Below are positions 28,544 to 38,186 of a stretch of DNA of 64,000 nt, in pieces. Both the position numbers and the translations under genes were made by a program. Origin of the DNA: Lentilactobacillus kribbianus (GTDB lineage Bacteria > Bacillota > Bacilli > Lactobacillales > Lactobacillaceae); NCBI RefSeq assembly GCF_013184075.1, contig NZ_JABEQQ010000001.1, forward strand, positions 1 through 64,000, given 5' to 3'. Position 1 is the first letter of the stretch. Every line of letters starts with the position of its first letter. A model generated the notes under the pieces. That model was given only the letters and a program-made list of their open reading frames with translations, was not told the DNA's origin and did not search any database.

Positions 28544-29326
28544 CTATTGACTTACTATTGTAAGAATGTCTTTATGCGCACTTTTCGTTGCTATCAACAC
28601 TATGCCTGATGATAGCATACCTAAGGGTTGTCCGTCAATAGTTGTGAATGACAATCCTATGGTATCTGCTAAAACTTTCCCCGCACCAAAGTCCCAAGGT
28701 CTCAAATAAGAAATATATCCAATAAGTTCCCCCGTTAAGACAGCCAGTATATCGATACCGGCACTACCATATATGCGAACACCTAAAGCCTCTTCTCCAA
28801 TTGTTAACATCTGATGATCGTTACGAATTAATAACGGTCCGCTTAACCCAATTAACCCATCTCTAAGACCAGTATTATCTGGGGCCGAAATAGGATTACC
28901 ATTTTCTGTAATTCCAATTTGTGGACCGCCTGAAATTAGTTGATTTTTCATAACATCTAAAATGTAACCCAGTACTGGTTGGCCATCATCATAAAGTCCG
29001 ATCATTACTGCAAAATGTTCATGCTGCTTTACAAAATTCATCGTACCATCAATGGGATCGACTATCCAAACACGACCAGCTGTATCTTTAACACTGTCAC
29101 CCAATCCCTCCTCACCTAAAATGCGATTATTAGGACCTAGGGATCTAATTTTATTAACTAAAAATTGTTCACTTTGTTTATCAACATTAGTAACTAAGTC
29201 TTTACGACTGTTTTTAGTATGCACCGTTAGTTGTGAATTTAATTCATTTAAAATTAATTGGCGATCTTCTTTTAACCATGTTTTAATTTGTTGATCTATT
29301 AATATTAATTCAGATTTATCAATCAT
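28544..29326 (-). CDS. Inositol monophosphatase family protein
   Basis: Mg-dependent sugar-phosphate phosphatase of the IMPase/SuhB family, 260 residues. The metal motifs are GEEGLG (about 72-77) and WIVDPIDGTMNFV (about 89-101); the C-terminal motif is reduced to RPWDFGAGKVLADTIG, as in many Gram-positive members. The true substrate may be inositol phosphate, a nucleotide such as pAp, or another sugar phosphate. It starts right after the UPF0223 stop, with only a weak binding site, so translation is probably coupled. Confidence 0.87.
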   Translation of the reverse strand: MIDKSELILIDQQIKTWLKEDRQLILNELNSQLTVHTKNSRKDLVTNVDKQSEQFLVNKIRSLGPNNRILGEEGLGDSVKDTAGRVWIVDPIDGTMNFVKQHEHFAVMIGLYDDGQPVLGYILDVMKNQLISGGPQIGITENGNPISAPDNTGLRDGLIGLSGPLLIRNDHQMLTIGEEALGVRIYGSAGIDILAVLTGELIGYISYLRPWDFGAGKVLADTIGLSFTTIDGQPLGMLSSGIVLIATKSAHKDILTIVSQ

Positions 29327-29327
29327 G

Positions 29328-29606
29328 TTACATCACTACCCGACTATTTTTAGTTTCCTTGGCTTTTTTAAAAACTTGATAAGTATCATAAGAAGAACTT
29401 TTTTTAAACTCCCGTTCTAATTGTTTTTGTTCCATTTTACTTGGAACAATTTGAGTATACTGTCGATATAAATCCATAAATTGTTGTCGATTAACCCCGT
29501 CCTTCTTTTCATAAGCTTCTTCAACTGATTGAAAAAAGGTAATAACCGATATAATTTCTGATTGACTCCAAGAATCCATTAAAGGATAAGAATAATTATC
29601 ACTCAT
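29328..29606 (-). CDS. UPF0223 family protein
   Basis: Small cytosolic protein of 92 residues of the UPF0223 (YktA) family, recognised from the start YSYPLMDSWSQSEIISVITFF and the lysine-rich C-terminal half. No catalytic motif is known. ATG 29606 follows AGGAGTT. It is coupled to the inositol-phosphatase-like gene; the same pair occurs in other Firmicutes as far as I recall. The function is unknown. Confidence 0.85.
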   Translation of the reverse strand: MSDNYSYPLMDSWSQSEIISVITFFQSVEEAYEKKDGVNRQQFMDLYRQYTQIVPSKMEQKQLEREFKKSSSYDTYQVFKKAKETKNSRVVM

Positions 29607-29658
29607 TTGTAACTCCTCATTTTAGTTCCAGTATAATAGAAAAAAGAATTAAAAAAAC

Positions 29659-29688
29659 AAAAAAGACGAATTAATTCGTCTTTTTTTA
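29659..29688 (-). terminator. Terminator after the pdh operon
   Basis: Palindromic stem AAAAAGACGAATT / AATTCGTCTTTTT with a T run on the minus strand, about 20 bases beyond the last pdh stop codon. Confidence 0.85.
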
Positions 29689-29706
29689 ATGTGGCAATGT
29701 AATTTA

Positions 29707-31131
29707 TTAAATATGCGTTGGGAATCCAAGCGCAATATCAGCAGCTTCTTGAATTGGTTCACTGAGCGTTGGGTGTGGATGAATAGTTAAAGCAATATCT
29801 TCTACATTCATTCTGCCATTAACTGCCAAACTTAATTCAGCAATCAAATCACTGGCACCAGGTCCCACAACTTCTCCACCAAGAATGGTTTTATCATCTT
29901 TAGTATAAATTAGCCGAACAAAACCTTCTGCTTCATCCAATGAAACCGCTCTAGCATTTCCGGCAAATGGGAATTTAGAAGTAGCAACTTCTAATCCTTG
30001 TTCCTTAGCTTGAGCTTCAGTCAAACCAACCGTTGCCAACTCTGGATCAGAGAAACAAACAGCAGGAACACCGATGTAATCATTAGCAGTTTTTTCGCCA
30101 GCAATTGCCCCAGCAGCAACTTTAGCTTGGAAAAAGGCCTTATGTGCTAACGCTGGCCCGGAAGCAATATCACCAATTGCAAAAATATGTTCTGAAGCAG
30201 TTCTTCCTTGTTCATCGGTTTGAACAATTCCCCGATCACTGACTTCCACCTTAGTGTATTCTAATCCAAGATCATCAGTATTAGGTTTTCGGCCAACTGT
30301 TACCATACAATAATCAGCGGTGATTTGTTGTTCTTTACCATCTACTTCATAAGTAACAGTGACATCCTTATCAGTTTGTGTTGATGATTTTGCCTTAGCA
30401 GAAGTAATAATATCAATGCCCTTTTTCTTCATTTCTTTAAGAACAACTGAAACCATATCTTTATCAAATCCAGCTAAGATAGAATCCGTTCCTTCAATAA
30501 TTGTGACATGTGCTCCTAAATTAGCATATGCACCAGCTAATTCAGTTCCCACGTAACCACCACCAATGACAACAAACTCTTTAGGGATTTCAGGTAAATT
30601 AAGACCACCAGTAGAATCAACAACCCGGCCATCAAACTTAAATCCAGGAATTTCAATTGGGCGTGAACCACTAGCGATAATTAAATTATCAAATTCAATT
30701 AATTGACCAGTGTTAGCCGTCATAAATTGTTGTGGTCCCGTAGGCATTACTCGTAATTGAGTGTCACTATCTAAAACGGCTTCACCGTTAATCACTTCAA
30801 CATTATGCTTTTTAAGCAACATTTGAACACCATTAGTCATTCGATCAACAACTTTATGTTGCTTCCAATCTTGCGTTTTAGCAAAATCAATCGTAGCTGG
30901 TTGAGTGGTAATTCCCCATGGTTCACCATGATCAGCTTCTTGTAGGCGATGTCCAGCAGCAATCAAAGCTTTAGATGGGACACAACCAACATTAAGGCAA
31001 ACTCCACCAACAGTATCTGATTTTTCAATAATGGTTACTTTTTGGCCAAGTTCAGAAGCTCTAATAGCTGCGACATAACCACCAGGACCGGCTCCAATAA
31101 TTACAGTTTCTTTTTTTTCAGCTTCAACCAT
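29707..31131 (-). CDS. pdhD: Dihydrolipoyl dehydrogenase (E3)
   Basis: FAD-dependent disulfide oxidoreductase that reoxidises the lipoyl groups of the E2 core and makes NADH. 474 residues. The FAD motif GAGPGGYVAA is near residues 12-21. The redox pair lies in GGVCLNVGCVPSK, and the NAD motif is GGGYVGTE. The C-terminal HPHPTLSE carries the catalytic histidine and glutamate. ATG 31131 begins seven bases after pdhC. Last gene of the pyruvate dehydrogenase operon. Confidence 0.97.
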   Translation of the reverse strand: MVEAEKKETVIIGAGPGGYVAAIRASELGQKVTIIEKSDTVGGVCLNVGCVPSKALIAAGHRLQEADHGEPWGITTQPATIDFAKTQDWKQHKVVDRMTNGVQMLLKKHNVEVINGEAVLDSDTQLRVMPTGPQQFMTANTGQLIEFDNLIIASGSRPIEIPGFKFDGRVVDSTGGLNLPEIPKEFVVIGGGYVGTELAGAYANLGAHVTIIEGTDSILAGFDKDMVSVVLKEMKKKGIDIITSAKAKSSTQTDKDVTVTYEVDGKEQQITADYCMVTVGRKPNTDDLGLEYTKVEVSDRGIVQTDEQGRTASEHIFAIGDIASGPALAHKAFFQAKVAAGAIAGEKTANDYIGVPAVCFSDPELATVGLTEAQAKEQGLEVATSKFPFAGNARAVSLDEAEGFVRLIYTKDDKTILGGEVVGPGASDLIAELSLAVNGRMNVEDIALTIHPHPTLSEPIQEAADIALGFPTHI

Positions 31132-31138
31132 TTTAAAA

Positions 31139-32437
31139 TCACCCTTCCATCAATAACATATCTGGATCGTGGAGCAATTGACTCATTAAGTTCAATGCTC
31201 GTTGAGCTAGTGCACCATCGATTAAGCGGTGATCATAACTAAGTGATAATTTCAACATGTTACCAACTTTAATTTCGCCGTCTTCATCAACAAATGGCTC
31301 TTTAGCAATTTTACCAACACCAAGAATTGCTACTTCTGGTTGATTAATTACTGGTGTAAAGAACCCACCACCAATTGAACCAACATTACTAATAGTAATT
31401 GAACCACCACTCATTTGAGCAGCACTTAATTTATTATCGTAAGCGGCCTGACTATTTTCCGTAATTTCCTTTGCAATTGCAAACATGCCTTTAGAATCAG
31501 CATTTTTAATATTTGGAACATATAGACCATGATCAGTATCTGTAGCAATACCAATATTATAGTAGTGTTTGTAAACAATCTCTTCAGTACTATCATCAAT
31601 AGAAGCATTAAATTCAGGATACTTCTTTAGTACTGCGACTAATGCCTTAACAATATAAGGTAAGAAAGTTAAATGAATATCTTGATCAGCAGCAATAGTC
31701 TTATATTTCTTTCTATTGGCCATTAAAGCTGTTACTTCAACATCTTGGAAGGAAGTTACATGTGGTGAAACATCCTTTGAAGTCCGCATTGCTTTGGCAA
31801 TTACTTTGCGAACTGGTGACATTGGTTCTCTAGTCTCTAAGTCCGGTTGAGTAGATGAATATGGCTTAATAGCTTGTCCAGTTGTCTTAGCTTCAGTAGC
31901 TACTGGTGCTGAGACAGCCGTGTTACCTGCAGAATTACCATTAAAGTTATCAATATCCGCCTTTAGAACCTGACCATGATTACCGGTAGCAGGAACAACC
32001 GAAATATCAATTCCTTTATCTCGAGCATATTGCCGTACTGATGGCATAGCTAAAACTAATTTATTGGGATCTGCAGCTACAGGAATTGAAGAACTATTAG
32101 CTGGTGTTTCAGTTGCAGCAGCTGGGGCTTCGGTTTTCTCTGTAGTTGTGTCCGAGTTACTTGAAGTATCTGCAGCCGGTTCGTCATCAGTGTCTGGAGA
32201 ACCATCATCAATAGTGACCAAAACATCACCAATTTCTGCAGTTTCTCCTTCTTGTTTATTAATTTCTTTAATCGTACCGTTTACTGGTGAAGGTAATTCT
32301 GAAACTGATTTATCATTTTGAATTTCAACAATTATGTCGTCTTCTTTAACAGTATCACCGGGTTTTACTAGCCATGAAGCTACTTCACCTTCGGCCATAC
32401 CTTCTCCAAGTTCTGGGAGCTTAAACTTAAAAGCCAT
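31139..32437 (-). CDS. pdhC: Dihydrolipoamide acetyltransferase (E2)
   Basis: Core of the pyruvate dehydrogenase complex that transfers acetyl groups from lipoyl-lysine to CoA. 432 residues. A single lipoyl domain (1-78) has the lysine in IQNDKSVSE. An Ala/Thr/Ser/Asp-rich flexible linker follows (about 80-120). The E1/E3-binding domain is near 125-160 ([16 protein letters not shown]), and the catalytic domain ends with DHRLIDGA. The single lipoyl domain is typical of lactobacilli. ATG 32437 follows GAAAGGAAG. Confidence 0.96.
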   Translation of the reverse strand: MAFKFKLPELGEGMAEGEVASWLVKPGDTVKEDDIIVEIQNDKSVSELPSPVNGTIKEINKQEGETAEIGDVLVTIDDGSPDTDDEPAADTSSNSDTTTEKTEAPAAATETPANSSSIPVAADPNKLVLAMPSVRQYARDKGIDISVVPATGNHGQVLKADIDNFNGNSAGNTAVSAPVATEAKTTGQAIKPYSSTQPDLETREPMSPVRKVIAKAMRTSKDVSPHVTSFQDVEVTALMANRKKYKTIAADQDIHLTFLPYIVKALVAVLKKYPEFNASIDDSTEEIVYKHYYNIGIATDTDHGLYVPNIKNADSKGMFAIAKEITENSQAAYDNKLSAAQMSGGSITISNVGSIGGGFFTPVINQPEVAILGVGKIAKEPFVDEDGEIKVGNMLKLSLSYDHRLIDGALAQRALNLMSQLLHDPDMLLMEG

Positions 32438-32463
32438 GAGTCCTACTTCCTTTCTACACTGTT

Positions 32464-33441
32464 TTAGTAGCTAACGATTTCACGCACTTTGGCTTCAATA
32501 TCATCAGCATTTGGTAACCAGTCATTTTCAGCCATTGCAAATGGATAAACACTATCTGGAGCAGAAACGCGACCAATTGGTGCATCCAATGACATGATTT
32601 TATTTTCAGCAATTTCTGAAGCAACAGTAGCTCCGACTCCGGCCATCTTTTGAGCTTCTTGAACGACAACTACTTTATGCGTTTTTTCGATAGAAGCAAA
32701 GATTGTATCCGTATCAATTGGCGATAACGAACGTAAATCAATTACTTCTACAGAAATGTTTTCTTTGGCTAATTTATCAGCCACTTTCAATGATTCGTTA
32801 ACTTCAGCACTATAAGTAACAATTGTTACATCACTACCTTCATGAACCACGTTAGCTTTATCTAGCGGAACAGTATAGTGTCCTTCTGGAATATCATCTT
32901 TCATTGAACGATATAATTTCAAGTTTTCCATAAATAGTACGGGATCATTATTTTCAACTGCTGAAATCACTAATCCTTTGGCATCGTATGGATTACTTGG
33001 CGTTACTACTCGTAATCCGGGAACCCCGGTAAAGAAGTTTTCCAATGAATCTGAATGCATTTCGGCCGTGTGTGTACCACCACCAAATGGAGTCCGAATA
33101 GTAATTGGCATTGAAACAGTCCCACCAAAACGGAAACGATTGCGGGCCATTTGTCCGGCAATAGAATCAACACCTTCAAAAGTAAATCCCATAAATTGAA
33201 TTTCTGGAATTGGACGCCAACCAGTTAGTGCTAAACCGATGGATAATCCTAAAATTCCTGATTCAGCTAACGGGGTATCAAATACTCGATCTTCACCATA
33301 CTTATCTTGTAGGCCTTCAGTTGTTCTAAAAACACCACCGTTTTTACCAACGTCTTCCCCAAAAATAAGGGTCTTAGGATCATCTTGTAAAACTTGATTC
33401 AAACCGTCTGTAATTGCTTTAATGTACGTCATTTTAGCCAT
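32464..33441 (-). CDS. pdhB: Pyruvate dehydrogenase E1 component, beta subunit
   Basis: Forms the thiamine-diphosphate enzyme with PdhA and decarboxylates pyruvate. 325 residues. The conserved [17 protein letters not shown] block (about 28-44) and the C-terminal transketolase domain with [11 protein letters not shown] are present. ATG 33441 starts right after the pdhA stop, with AGGAG inside the pdhA end, so the subunits are translated together in matched amounts. Confidence 0.96.
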   Translation of the reverse strand: MAKMTYIKAITDGLNQVLQDDPKTLIFGEDVGKNGGVFRTTEGLQDKYGEDRVFDTPLAESGILGLSIGLALTGWRPIPEIQFMGFTFEGVDSIAGQMARNRFRFGGTVSMPITIRTPFGGGTHTAEMHSDSLENFFTGVPGLRVVTPSNPYDAKGLVISAVENNDPVLFMENLKLYRSMKDDIPEGHYTVPLDKANVVHEGSDVTIVTYSAEVNESLKVADKLAKENISVEVIDLRSLSPIDTDTIFASIEKTHKVVVVQEAQKMAGVGATVASEIAENKIMSLDAPIGRVSAPDSVYPFAMAENDWLPNADDIEAKVREIVSY

Positions 33442-33443
33442 GA

Positions 33444-34562
33444 TTACTTGGACTCCTTTTCTTCAAATTTTTGGATGTCACGAGCTACATTAGGTGTTGG
33501 TACTTCAAACGTATTTTTAAGGAAGTCTGAAACTTTTTGTTTAGGAGCGGCTTCAGCTTTCTTCATTGATTCTTTAAAGTCAGCTTTATATTGATCAACT
33601 AATTTATCTTCTTTTTCTTGTGACCATAGTCCTTTTTCGGTTAAAACTTTTCTCATTCGGATTAACGGATCCTTGTCAAACCATGGTTGTTCTTCATCTT
33701 TAGTACGGTAACGACTAGGATCATCACCAGCAGAACTGTGAGGACCAAATCGGTAAGTTAAGGTTTCAACTAATGTTGGACCGTTACCACTAGCTGAATA
33801 TTCTCTGGCTGATTTGGCTACTAAGTATGTAGCTAAAATATCCATCCCATCAACTTGAACTGATGGAACTCCCATTGCCACCGCTTTTTGAGCTAGTGTT
33901 TCAGCAGCTGTTTGTTTAAAACGTGGGACTGAAATAGCGTAACCATTGTTTTGAACAAAGAATACTGCGGGAGCTTTAAACGCACCTGCAAAGTTGACCC
34001 CTTCATAGAAATCACCTTGCGAAGTACCACCGTCACCGGTAAATGTATAAGCTACAGCATCTTCTTCATTATTTTTCTTGATTCCTAAGGCTGCTCCGGC
34101 TGCTTCAACGTATTGAGCACCGATAATAATTTGTGGAAACATTGCACGTACACCATCAGCATACATATTGCCGTTTACGTGACCTTTTGACCATAGAAAA
34201 CCTTGTTCCACGGTCATTCCATGTTGAATCAACTGTGGTAAATCACGATATGCTGGAAAAATAAAGTCTTGTTTCTTCATCGCAGAGGCAATACCCATTT
34301 CACTGGCTTCTTCACCTAATGTTGGGGCATAAAATCCTAAACGTCCTTGACGAGAGAAACTCATAGTTTGTTCATGAAGAGTACGTTCCCAAACCATTTT
34401 ATCCATGAAATTGACGAGTTCTTCGTCACTGAATTGATCAAACAATTGTTGATTGACAATTTCACCCTTATCATTAATAACTTGGATTGGTTTATTGTAT
34501 GGATCGCTCATCGTTGATTTGATTTTTTCAAAATCAACAACCGAATTACTCTTTGTGGCCAT
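33444..34562 (-). CDS. pdhA: Pyruvate dehydrogenase E1 component, alpha subunit
   Basis: Thiamine-diphosphate-binding subunit of E1, 372 residues from ATG 34562; a GTG nine bases upstream is too near the AAAGGAAA site. The ThDP motif begins [13 protein letters not shown] and ends with VQNNGYAIS. The regulatory-loop segment [16 protein letters not shown] is present. First gene of pdhABCD, with a promoter about 70 bases upstream and an inverted repeat in the leader. The complex makes acetyl-CoA, for lipid synthesis or as a redox-linked route. Confidence 0.96.
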   Translation of the reverse strand: MATKSNSVVDFEKIKSTMSDPYNKPIQVINDKGEIVNQQLFDQFSDEELVNFMDKMVWERTLHEQTMSFSRQGRLGFYAPTLGEEASEMGIASAMKKQDFIFPAYRDLPQLIQHGMTVEQGFLWSKGHVNGNMYADGVRAMFPQIIIGAQYVEAAGAALGIKKNNEEDAVAYTFTGDGGTSQGDFYEGVNFAGAFKAPAVFFVQNNGYAISVPRFKQTAAETLAQKAVAMGVPSVQVDGMDILATYLVAKSAREYSASGNGPTLVETLTYRFGPHSSAGDDPSRYRTKDEEQPWFDKDPLIRMRKVLTEKGLWSQEKEDKLVDQYKADFKESMKKAEAAPKQKVSDFLKNTFEVPTPNVARDIQKFEEKESK

Positions 34563-34590
34563 AAAAAACACTTTCCTTTCCTAGTAGCAG

Positions 34591-34611
34591 AATTCGTGAA
34601 AATAACGAATT
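34591..34611. promoter_or_regulatory. Inverted repeat in the pdhA leader
   Basis: Arms AATTCGT and ACGAATT are separated by seven bases. The element lies just downstream of the predicted pdh promoter and upstream of the pdhA ribosome binding site. It could be an operator for a repressor of the pdh operon or a leader hairpin. No known operator is recognised. Confidence 0.4.
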
Positions 34612-34630
34612 AATCATTCATTACACCCAC

Positions 34631-34659
34631 AATTTAACATTTTTGCTTTTTCCTTGCAA
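34631..34659 (-). promoter_or_regulatory. Promoter of the pdh operon
   Basis: On the minus strand a -35 box TTGCAA (34654-34659) and a -10 box TAAATT (34631-34636) are spaced by 17 bases, with a long A-rich spacer. Confidence 0.6.
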
Positions 34660-34873
34660 GCCCTTTCATAAAGGCTGCATAAATGACTGAAAGGTTAATG
34701 CCCCTATTCTTTATAAACTTAATTTAGGATTTCAAAGCATAAAACATTGTGAATTTTTTAACGACGATTTTCATTTAAAATTTTCATTTGCTTTTTAAGC
34801 TTTTTTAGTTAATTTTTTCCCTTATTTAGGTTAAACTAAAAGTAATTGACTTTTTACTATGGAGGTTTACATC
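34660..34873. other. Gene-free stretch between divergent pdhA and def
   Basis: Very AT-rich region between two divergent units. It must contain the def promoter on the + strand, but I could not choose boxes with confidence. No small open frame with a binding site and no catabolite-response element stands out. Confidence 0.45.
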
Positions 34874-35434
34874 TTGTTTTTAATGAAAGATATTGTTCGT
34901 GACGGTGACCCCGTTTTACGTCAACAAGCACAACAAGTTTCTTTTCCGTTATCTGATGAAGATCGAAAGTTAGCTGATGATTTAATGGAATACTTGATTG
35001 TCAGTCAAGATCCTGAATTATGTAAAAAATATCAGCTTCGTGCCGGCGTTGGTTTAGCTGCCCCTCAAGTTGGTGTATCTAAAATGATGGCATCTGTTTT
35101 AGTACCAGCTGAAAACGAAGATGATAAACCGGTGTTTAAAGACGTTATCATCAATCCAGTAATTGTGTCCAGTTCAGTACAACGCGGCGCACTTACAGAA
35201 GGTGAAGGTTGCCTATCAGTTGATAAAGACGTTCCCGGTTACGTTCCTCGAGCTGCCAGAATTACTTTGAAGTATCAAGATGTTGATGGCAATGAACATA
35301 AAATTCGGTTAAAAAATTATCCAGCTATTGTTTGCCAACATGAAATTGATCATCTTCACGGATCATTATTTTATGATCACATTAATAAAGAAGATCCATT
35401 TCACCGAACTGGTGATGAAATTTTCATTTATTAA
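34874..35434 (+). CDS. def: Peptide deformylase
   Basis: Removes the formyl group from the N-terminal methionine of new proteins; a metal enzyme. 186 residues. The three motifs are [16 protein letters not shown] and [10 protein letters not shown] place the start at TTG 34874, eight bases after GGAGG; the ATG at 34859 contains that site and the ATG at 34883 is too far from it. The length fits the Gram-positive type 2 class with its insertion before motif 1. A single-gene unit. Confidence 0.96.
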   Translation: MFLMKDIVRDGDPVLRQQAQQVSFPLSDEDRKLADDLMEYLIVSQDPELCKKYQLRAGVGLAAPQVGVSKMMASVLVPAENEDDKPVFKDVIINPVIVSSSVQRGALTEGEGCLSVDKDVPGYVPRAARITLKYQDVDGNEHKIRLKNYPAIVCQHEIDHLHGSLFYDHINKEDPFHRTGDEIFIY

Positions 35435-35469
35435 CCGATTGTGATTTCATTCACTATATCTAATAAAAT

Positions 35470-35518
35470 AAGGGCTAATATCTAATAGATATTAGCCCTT
35501 ATTTATATATATTTTTTC
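35470..35518. terminator. Bidirectional terminator after def
   Basis: Inverted repeat with perfect 13-base arms GGGCTAATATCTA / TAGATATTAGCCC, A run before and T-rich tail after. It serves def and probably the convergent 155-aa gene too. Confidence 0.85.
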
Positions 35519-35558
35519 ATTAAATTACTGCTTTGATTGAAATAATTAATATTATAAA

Positions 35559-36026
35559 TTAGTTATTTGTTAATCGATTAAGATCATCAACGTATTCGAC
35601 AGTGATCTGATTAACCAAATAAGCGACATCAAATAAGATATCTTCATCCATTTGCCATAAATCGGTAATTACAAACGTTTGCGGTCCACGAGAATCTAAC
35701 TTATGATCTTTGGCATATTGATTCAATCTTTGATTTAATTCCAGTCTAATTTTTTTAAAATCAGGATGTTCACTTTTTAATGGTACCCGGTATTCAAAGG
35801 TCATTACCCCTCGACCCCAAACATCCGCATTATAATTAGACATTACTTTGGAATGATCTTCAATGACCTCCATATCCTTAAGAACTGATATCACTGCCTT
35901 ATCTGTCACCTGTTTGATTGTATTACTGTATTTTCTGGAAGGAACCGTTACCGCAAAATAATGCACCACAAAATACACTATCACTGCTATAACGATTCCA
36001 ATTATAATTTCAATGAATAGCCCCAT
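35559..36026 (-). CDS. Membrane-anchored protein of unknown function (155 aa)
   Basis: Not assigned to a characterised family. One N-terminal transmembrane helix (about 4-27, rich in Ile and Val) without a cleavage site is followed by a soluble domain of about 125 residues with mixed charge, which I infer to be outside or inside depending on topology; the positive residues after the helix (PSRKYSN) favour N-out/C-in. No catalytic motif. Conserved proteins of this kind occur next to def/rnjA in lactobacilli as I recall. ATG 36026. It is alone on the minus strand within a + strand island. Confidence 0.75.
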   Translation of the reverse strand: MGLFIEIIIGIVIAVIVYFVVHYFAVTVPSRKYSNTIKQVTDKAVISVLKDMEVIEDHSKVMSNYNADVWGRGVMTFEYRVPLKSEHPDFKKIRLELNQRLNQYAKDHKLDSRGPQTFVITDLWQMDEDILFDVAYLVNQITVEYVDDLNRLTNN

Positions 36027-36117
36027 CGCAAATCACCTCGGCTTTTATTAGTTCTATTCTATCATGAAGTCTCGTAAAAGATTAGCCAGCTGATTTATAT
36101 ACTTATTTTCCACAATA

Positions 36118-36126
36118 TGGTACAGT
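36118..36126 (+). promoter_or_regulatory. Extended -10 promoter of rpoY-rnjA
   Basis: The string TATGGTACAGT gives a TGG extension and a -10 box TACAGT (36121-36126) with no convincing -35. It is about 65 bases before the rpoY binding site. Confidence 0.5.
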
Positions 36127-36201
36127 ATTACTATCAGTTGTGTTTTCACAACCACTCGAACGAACTGAAGCATAAAGAATAATATTTAAGGAGTTTTTTT
36201 T

Positions 36202-36417
36202 ATGATTTTTAAAGTTTTATATCAACCTAACCACAAGCAGACCCCTCGTCGGGAAACTACTTTAGCTCTATACATGGAAGCCGATACTGAAGTCGATGTA
36301 CGGGCTATCTTGGATGATAAAACAGATTTTAACGTCGAATTTATCGAACCACTTCAAGGTGAACATTTAAAATATGAACAAGAATCACCAGATTTTAAAC
36401 TAACGGAGTTTAACTAA
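36202..36417 (+). CDS. rpoY: RNA polymerase subunit epsilon (RpoY)
   Basis: Small accessory subunit of RNA polymerase found in Firmicutes (formerly DUF1447). 71 residues, standard size, beginning [18 protein letters not shown] and with the conserved FNVEFIEPL segment. ATG 36202 follows AAGGAG. It is four bases upstream of rnjA, the conserved rpoY-rnjA pairing. Its exact benefit to the polymerase is not settled. Confidence 0.95.
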   Translation: MIFKVLYQPNHKQTPRRETTLALYMEADTEVDVRAILDDKTDFNVEFIEPLQGEHLKYEQESPDFKLTEFN

Positions 36418-36421
36418 AAAT

Positions 36422-38113
36422 ATGAAAAAATTAAACGTCAAGAATAACGAGGCAGCTATTTATGGTGTCGGCGGACTTGGCGAAATTGGAAAAAACACCT
36501 ATGGAATTCAATTCCAAGATGAGATTATCCTTATTGATGCTGGAATTAAGTTCCCAGAAGATGAGTTACTTGGTGTTGATTATGTCATTCCTGACTATCA
36601 ATATCTTGTTGACAATAAGGAAAAAATTAAGGCTTTGGTAATCACTCACGGTCACGAAGATCATATTGGTGGAGTTCCTTACCTATTGAAGGCTCTTAAT
36701 GTCCCAATTTACGCTGGTCCACTTGCTATTGCTCTTATTAAAAACAAATTAGAAGAACATGGCCTTTTAAATACAACTGAACTACATGAAATTCAAGAAG
36801 ACACTGTCTTGAAATTTAGAAAAACTAAGGTAACTTTCTTTAGAACTACTCATTCAATTCCAGATACTTTGGGAATTGCAGTTCATACTCCAGTTGGAGT
36901 GATCGTTGAGACTGGTGACTTTAAGTTTGACTTAACTCCAGTTACCAATCAGCCACCTGATCTTCAAGCGATGGCTAAACTTGGTGCTGAAGGCGTCTTA
37001 TGCTTAATGTCTGATAGTACCAACGCTGAACGACCAATTTGGTCCAAATCCGAAAAATGGGTTGCCACTTCTATTGAAAGAATTTTTGATAAAGTAGAAG
37101 ATCGCATTATTTTTGCTACTTTTGCTTCGAATATTTCTCGAATTAAAAGTGCCTGTGATAACGCCTTGGCCCATGGCCGTAAAATTGCCGTCTTTGGTCG
37201 CAGTATGGAAGCCGCTATTAACAATGGTTTGGAACTAGGTTACCTAGATATTCCGGGTGAAGCTTTTGTAGATGCTTCCGATTTACAATCATTGCCAGCA
37301 AATAAAACTATGATTTTATGTACTGGATCTCAAGGTGAACCAATGGCTGCCCTATCCAGAATTGCCAATGGTACTCATCGCCAAATTGCCATTCAACCTG
37401 GCGATACTGTTATTTTCTCAAGTAATCCTATTCCAGGAAATACTACCAGTGTTAACGCCGTTATCAACAAGTTAGAAGAAGCTGGCGCTAATGTTATTCA
37501 TGGTAAAGTAAATAACATTCATACCTCTGGACACGGTGGTCAAGAAGAACAAAAATTAATGTTACGATTAATGAAGCCTAAATTCTTCATGCCAATTCAC
37601 GGTGAATATCGTATGTTAAAAATCCATACTGAATTAGCAGCTCAATGTGGCGTTCCATTAGAAAATAGTTTTATTATGCAAAATGGTGATGTCTTAGCCC
37701 TTTCGAAGGATTCCGCTCGTTTAGCTGGTCACTTCCAAGCCGGAGATGTATATATTGATGGTAACGGAATTGGTGATATTGGTAATATCGTTCTTCGTGA
37801 TCGCCAACTTCTTTCTGAAGAAGGAATTGTAATTGTAGTAGCTACTATTAATTTAACTAACGAAGAAATTCAATCAGGTCCAGATATTTTATCTCGTGGC
37901 TTTGTTTATATGCGAGAATCTGGTGAACTGCTTGATGAAGGTAGAAGACTAGTATTTAAAACTATTCGTAAGGAAATGCATACTAAAAAACCAACTGAAT
38001 CGTCAATTAGAAAAGCGATTATTGATGATTTGCAAGAATTTTTATTTGATAAAACCGAACGTCATCCATTAATCTTGCCAATGTTAATCATGAATAATCA
38101 ACCACAAAAATAA
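36422..38113 (+). CDS. rnjA: Ribonuclease J1
   Basis: Main 5'-3' exoribonuclease and endonuclease of mRNA decay and 16S maturation. 563 residues. The intact zinc motif HGHEDHIGG (about residues 75-83) contrasts with the degenerate one in the J2 paralogue of this window. The beta-CASP domain and a C-terminal dimerisation domain follow ([19 protein letters not shown]). The gene is coupled to rpoY by a four-base gap and followed by a terminator. Confidence 0.97.
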   Translation: MKKLNVKNNEAAIYGVGGLGEIGKNTYGIQFQDEIILIDAGIKFPEDELLGVDYVIPDYQYLVDNKEKIKALVITHGHEDHIGGVPYLLKALNVPIYAGPLAIALIKNKLEEHGLLNTTELHEIQEDTVLKFRKTKVTFFRTTHSIPDTLGIAVHTPVGVIVETGDFKFDLTPVTNQPPDLQAMAKLGAEGVLCLMSDSTNAERPIWSKSEKWVATSIERIFDKVEDRIIFATFASNISRIKSACDNALAHGRKIAVFGRSMEAAINNGLELGYLDIPGEAFVDASDLQSLPANKTMILCTGSQGEPMAALSRIANGTHRQIAIQPGDTVIFSSNPIPGNTTSVNAVINKLEEAGANVIHGKVNNIHTSGHGGQEEQKLMLRLMKPKFFMPIHGEYRMLKIHTELAAQCGVPLENSFIMQNGDVLALSKDSARLAGHFQAGDVYIDGNGIGDIGNIVLRDRQLLSEEGIVIVVATINLTNEEIQSGPDILSRGFVYMRESGELLDEGRRLVFKTIRKEMHTKKPTESSIRKAIIDDLQEFLFDKTERHPLILPMLIMNNQPQK

Positions 38114-38130
38114 TATTTATCATAATTTAC

Positions 38131-38172
38131 AAAAGGCTGAAGGACATTAATGTTCCTCAGCCTTTATATTTT
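38131..38172 (+). terminator. Terminator after rnjA
   Basis: Stem AAAGGCTGA / TCAGCCTTT extended by an inner GGACATTAATGTTCC repeat, then a T-rich tail. Confidence 0.82.
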
Positions 38173-38186
38173 CGGAGGTTTTCTTA

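Noticed and set aside
34572-34860. Catabolite-response element near the pdh promoter
   Set aside because: No string close to the CG-centred cre pattern was found in the stretch; the inverted repeat present is of a different kind.
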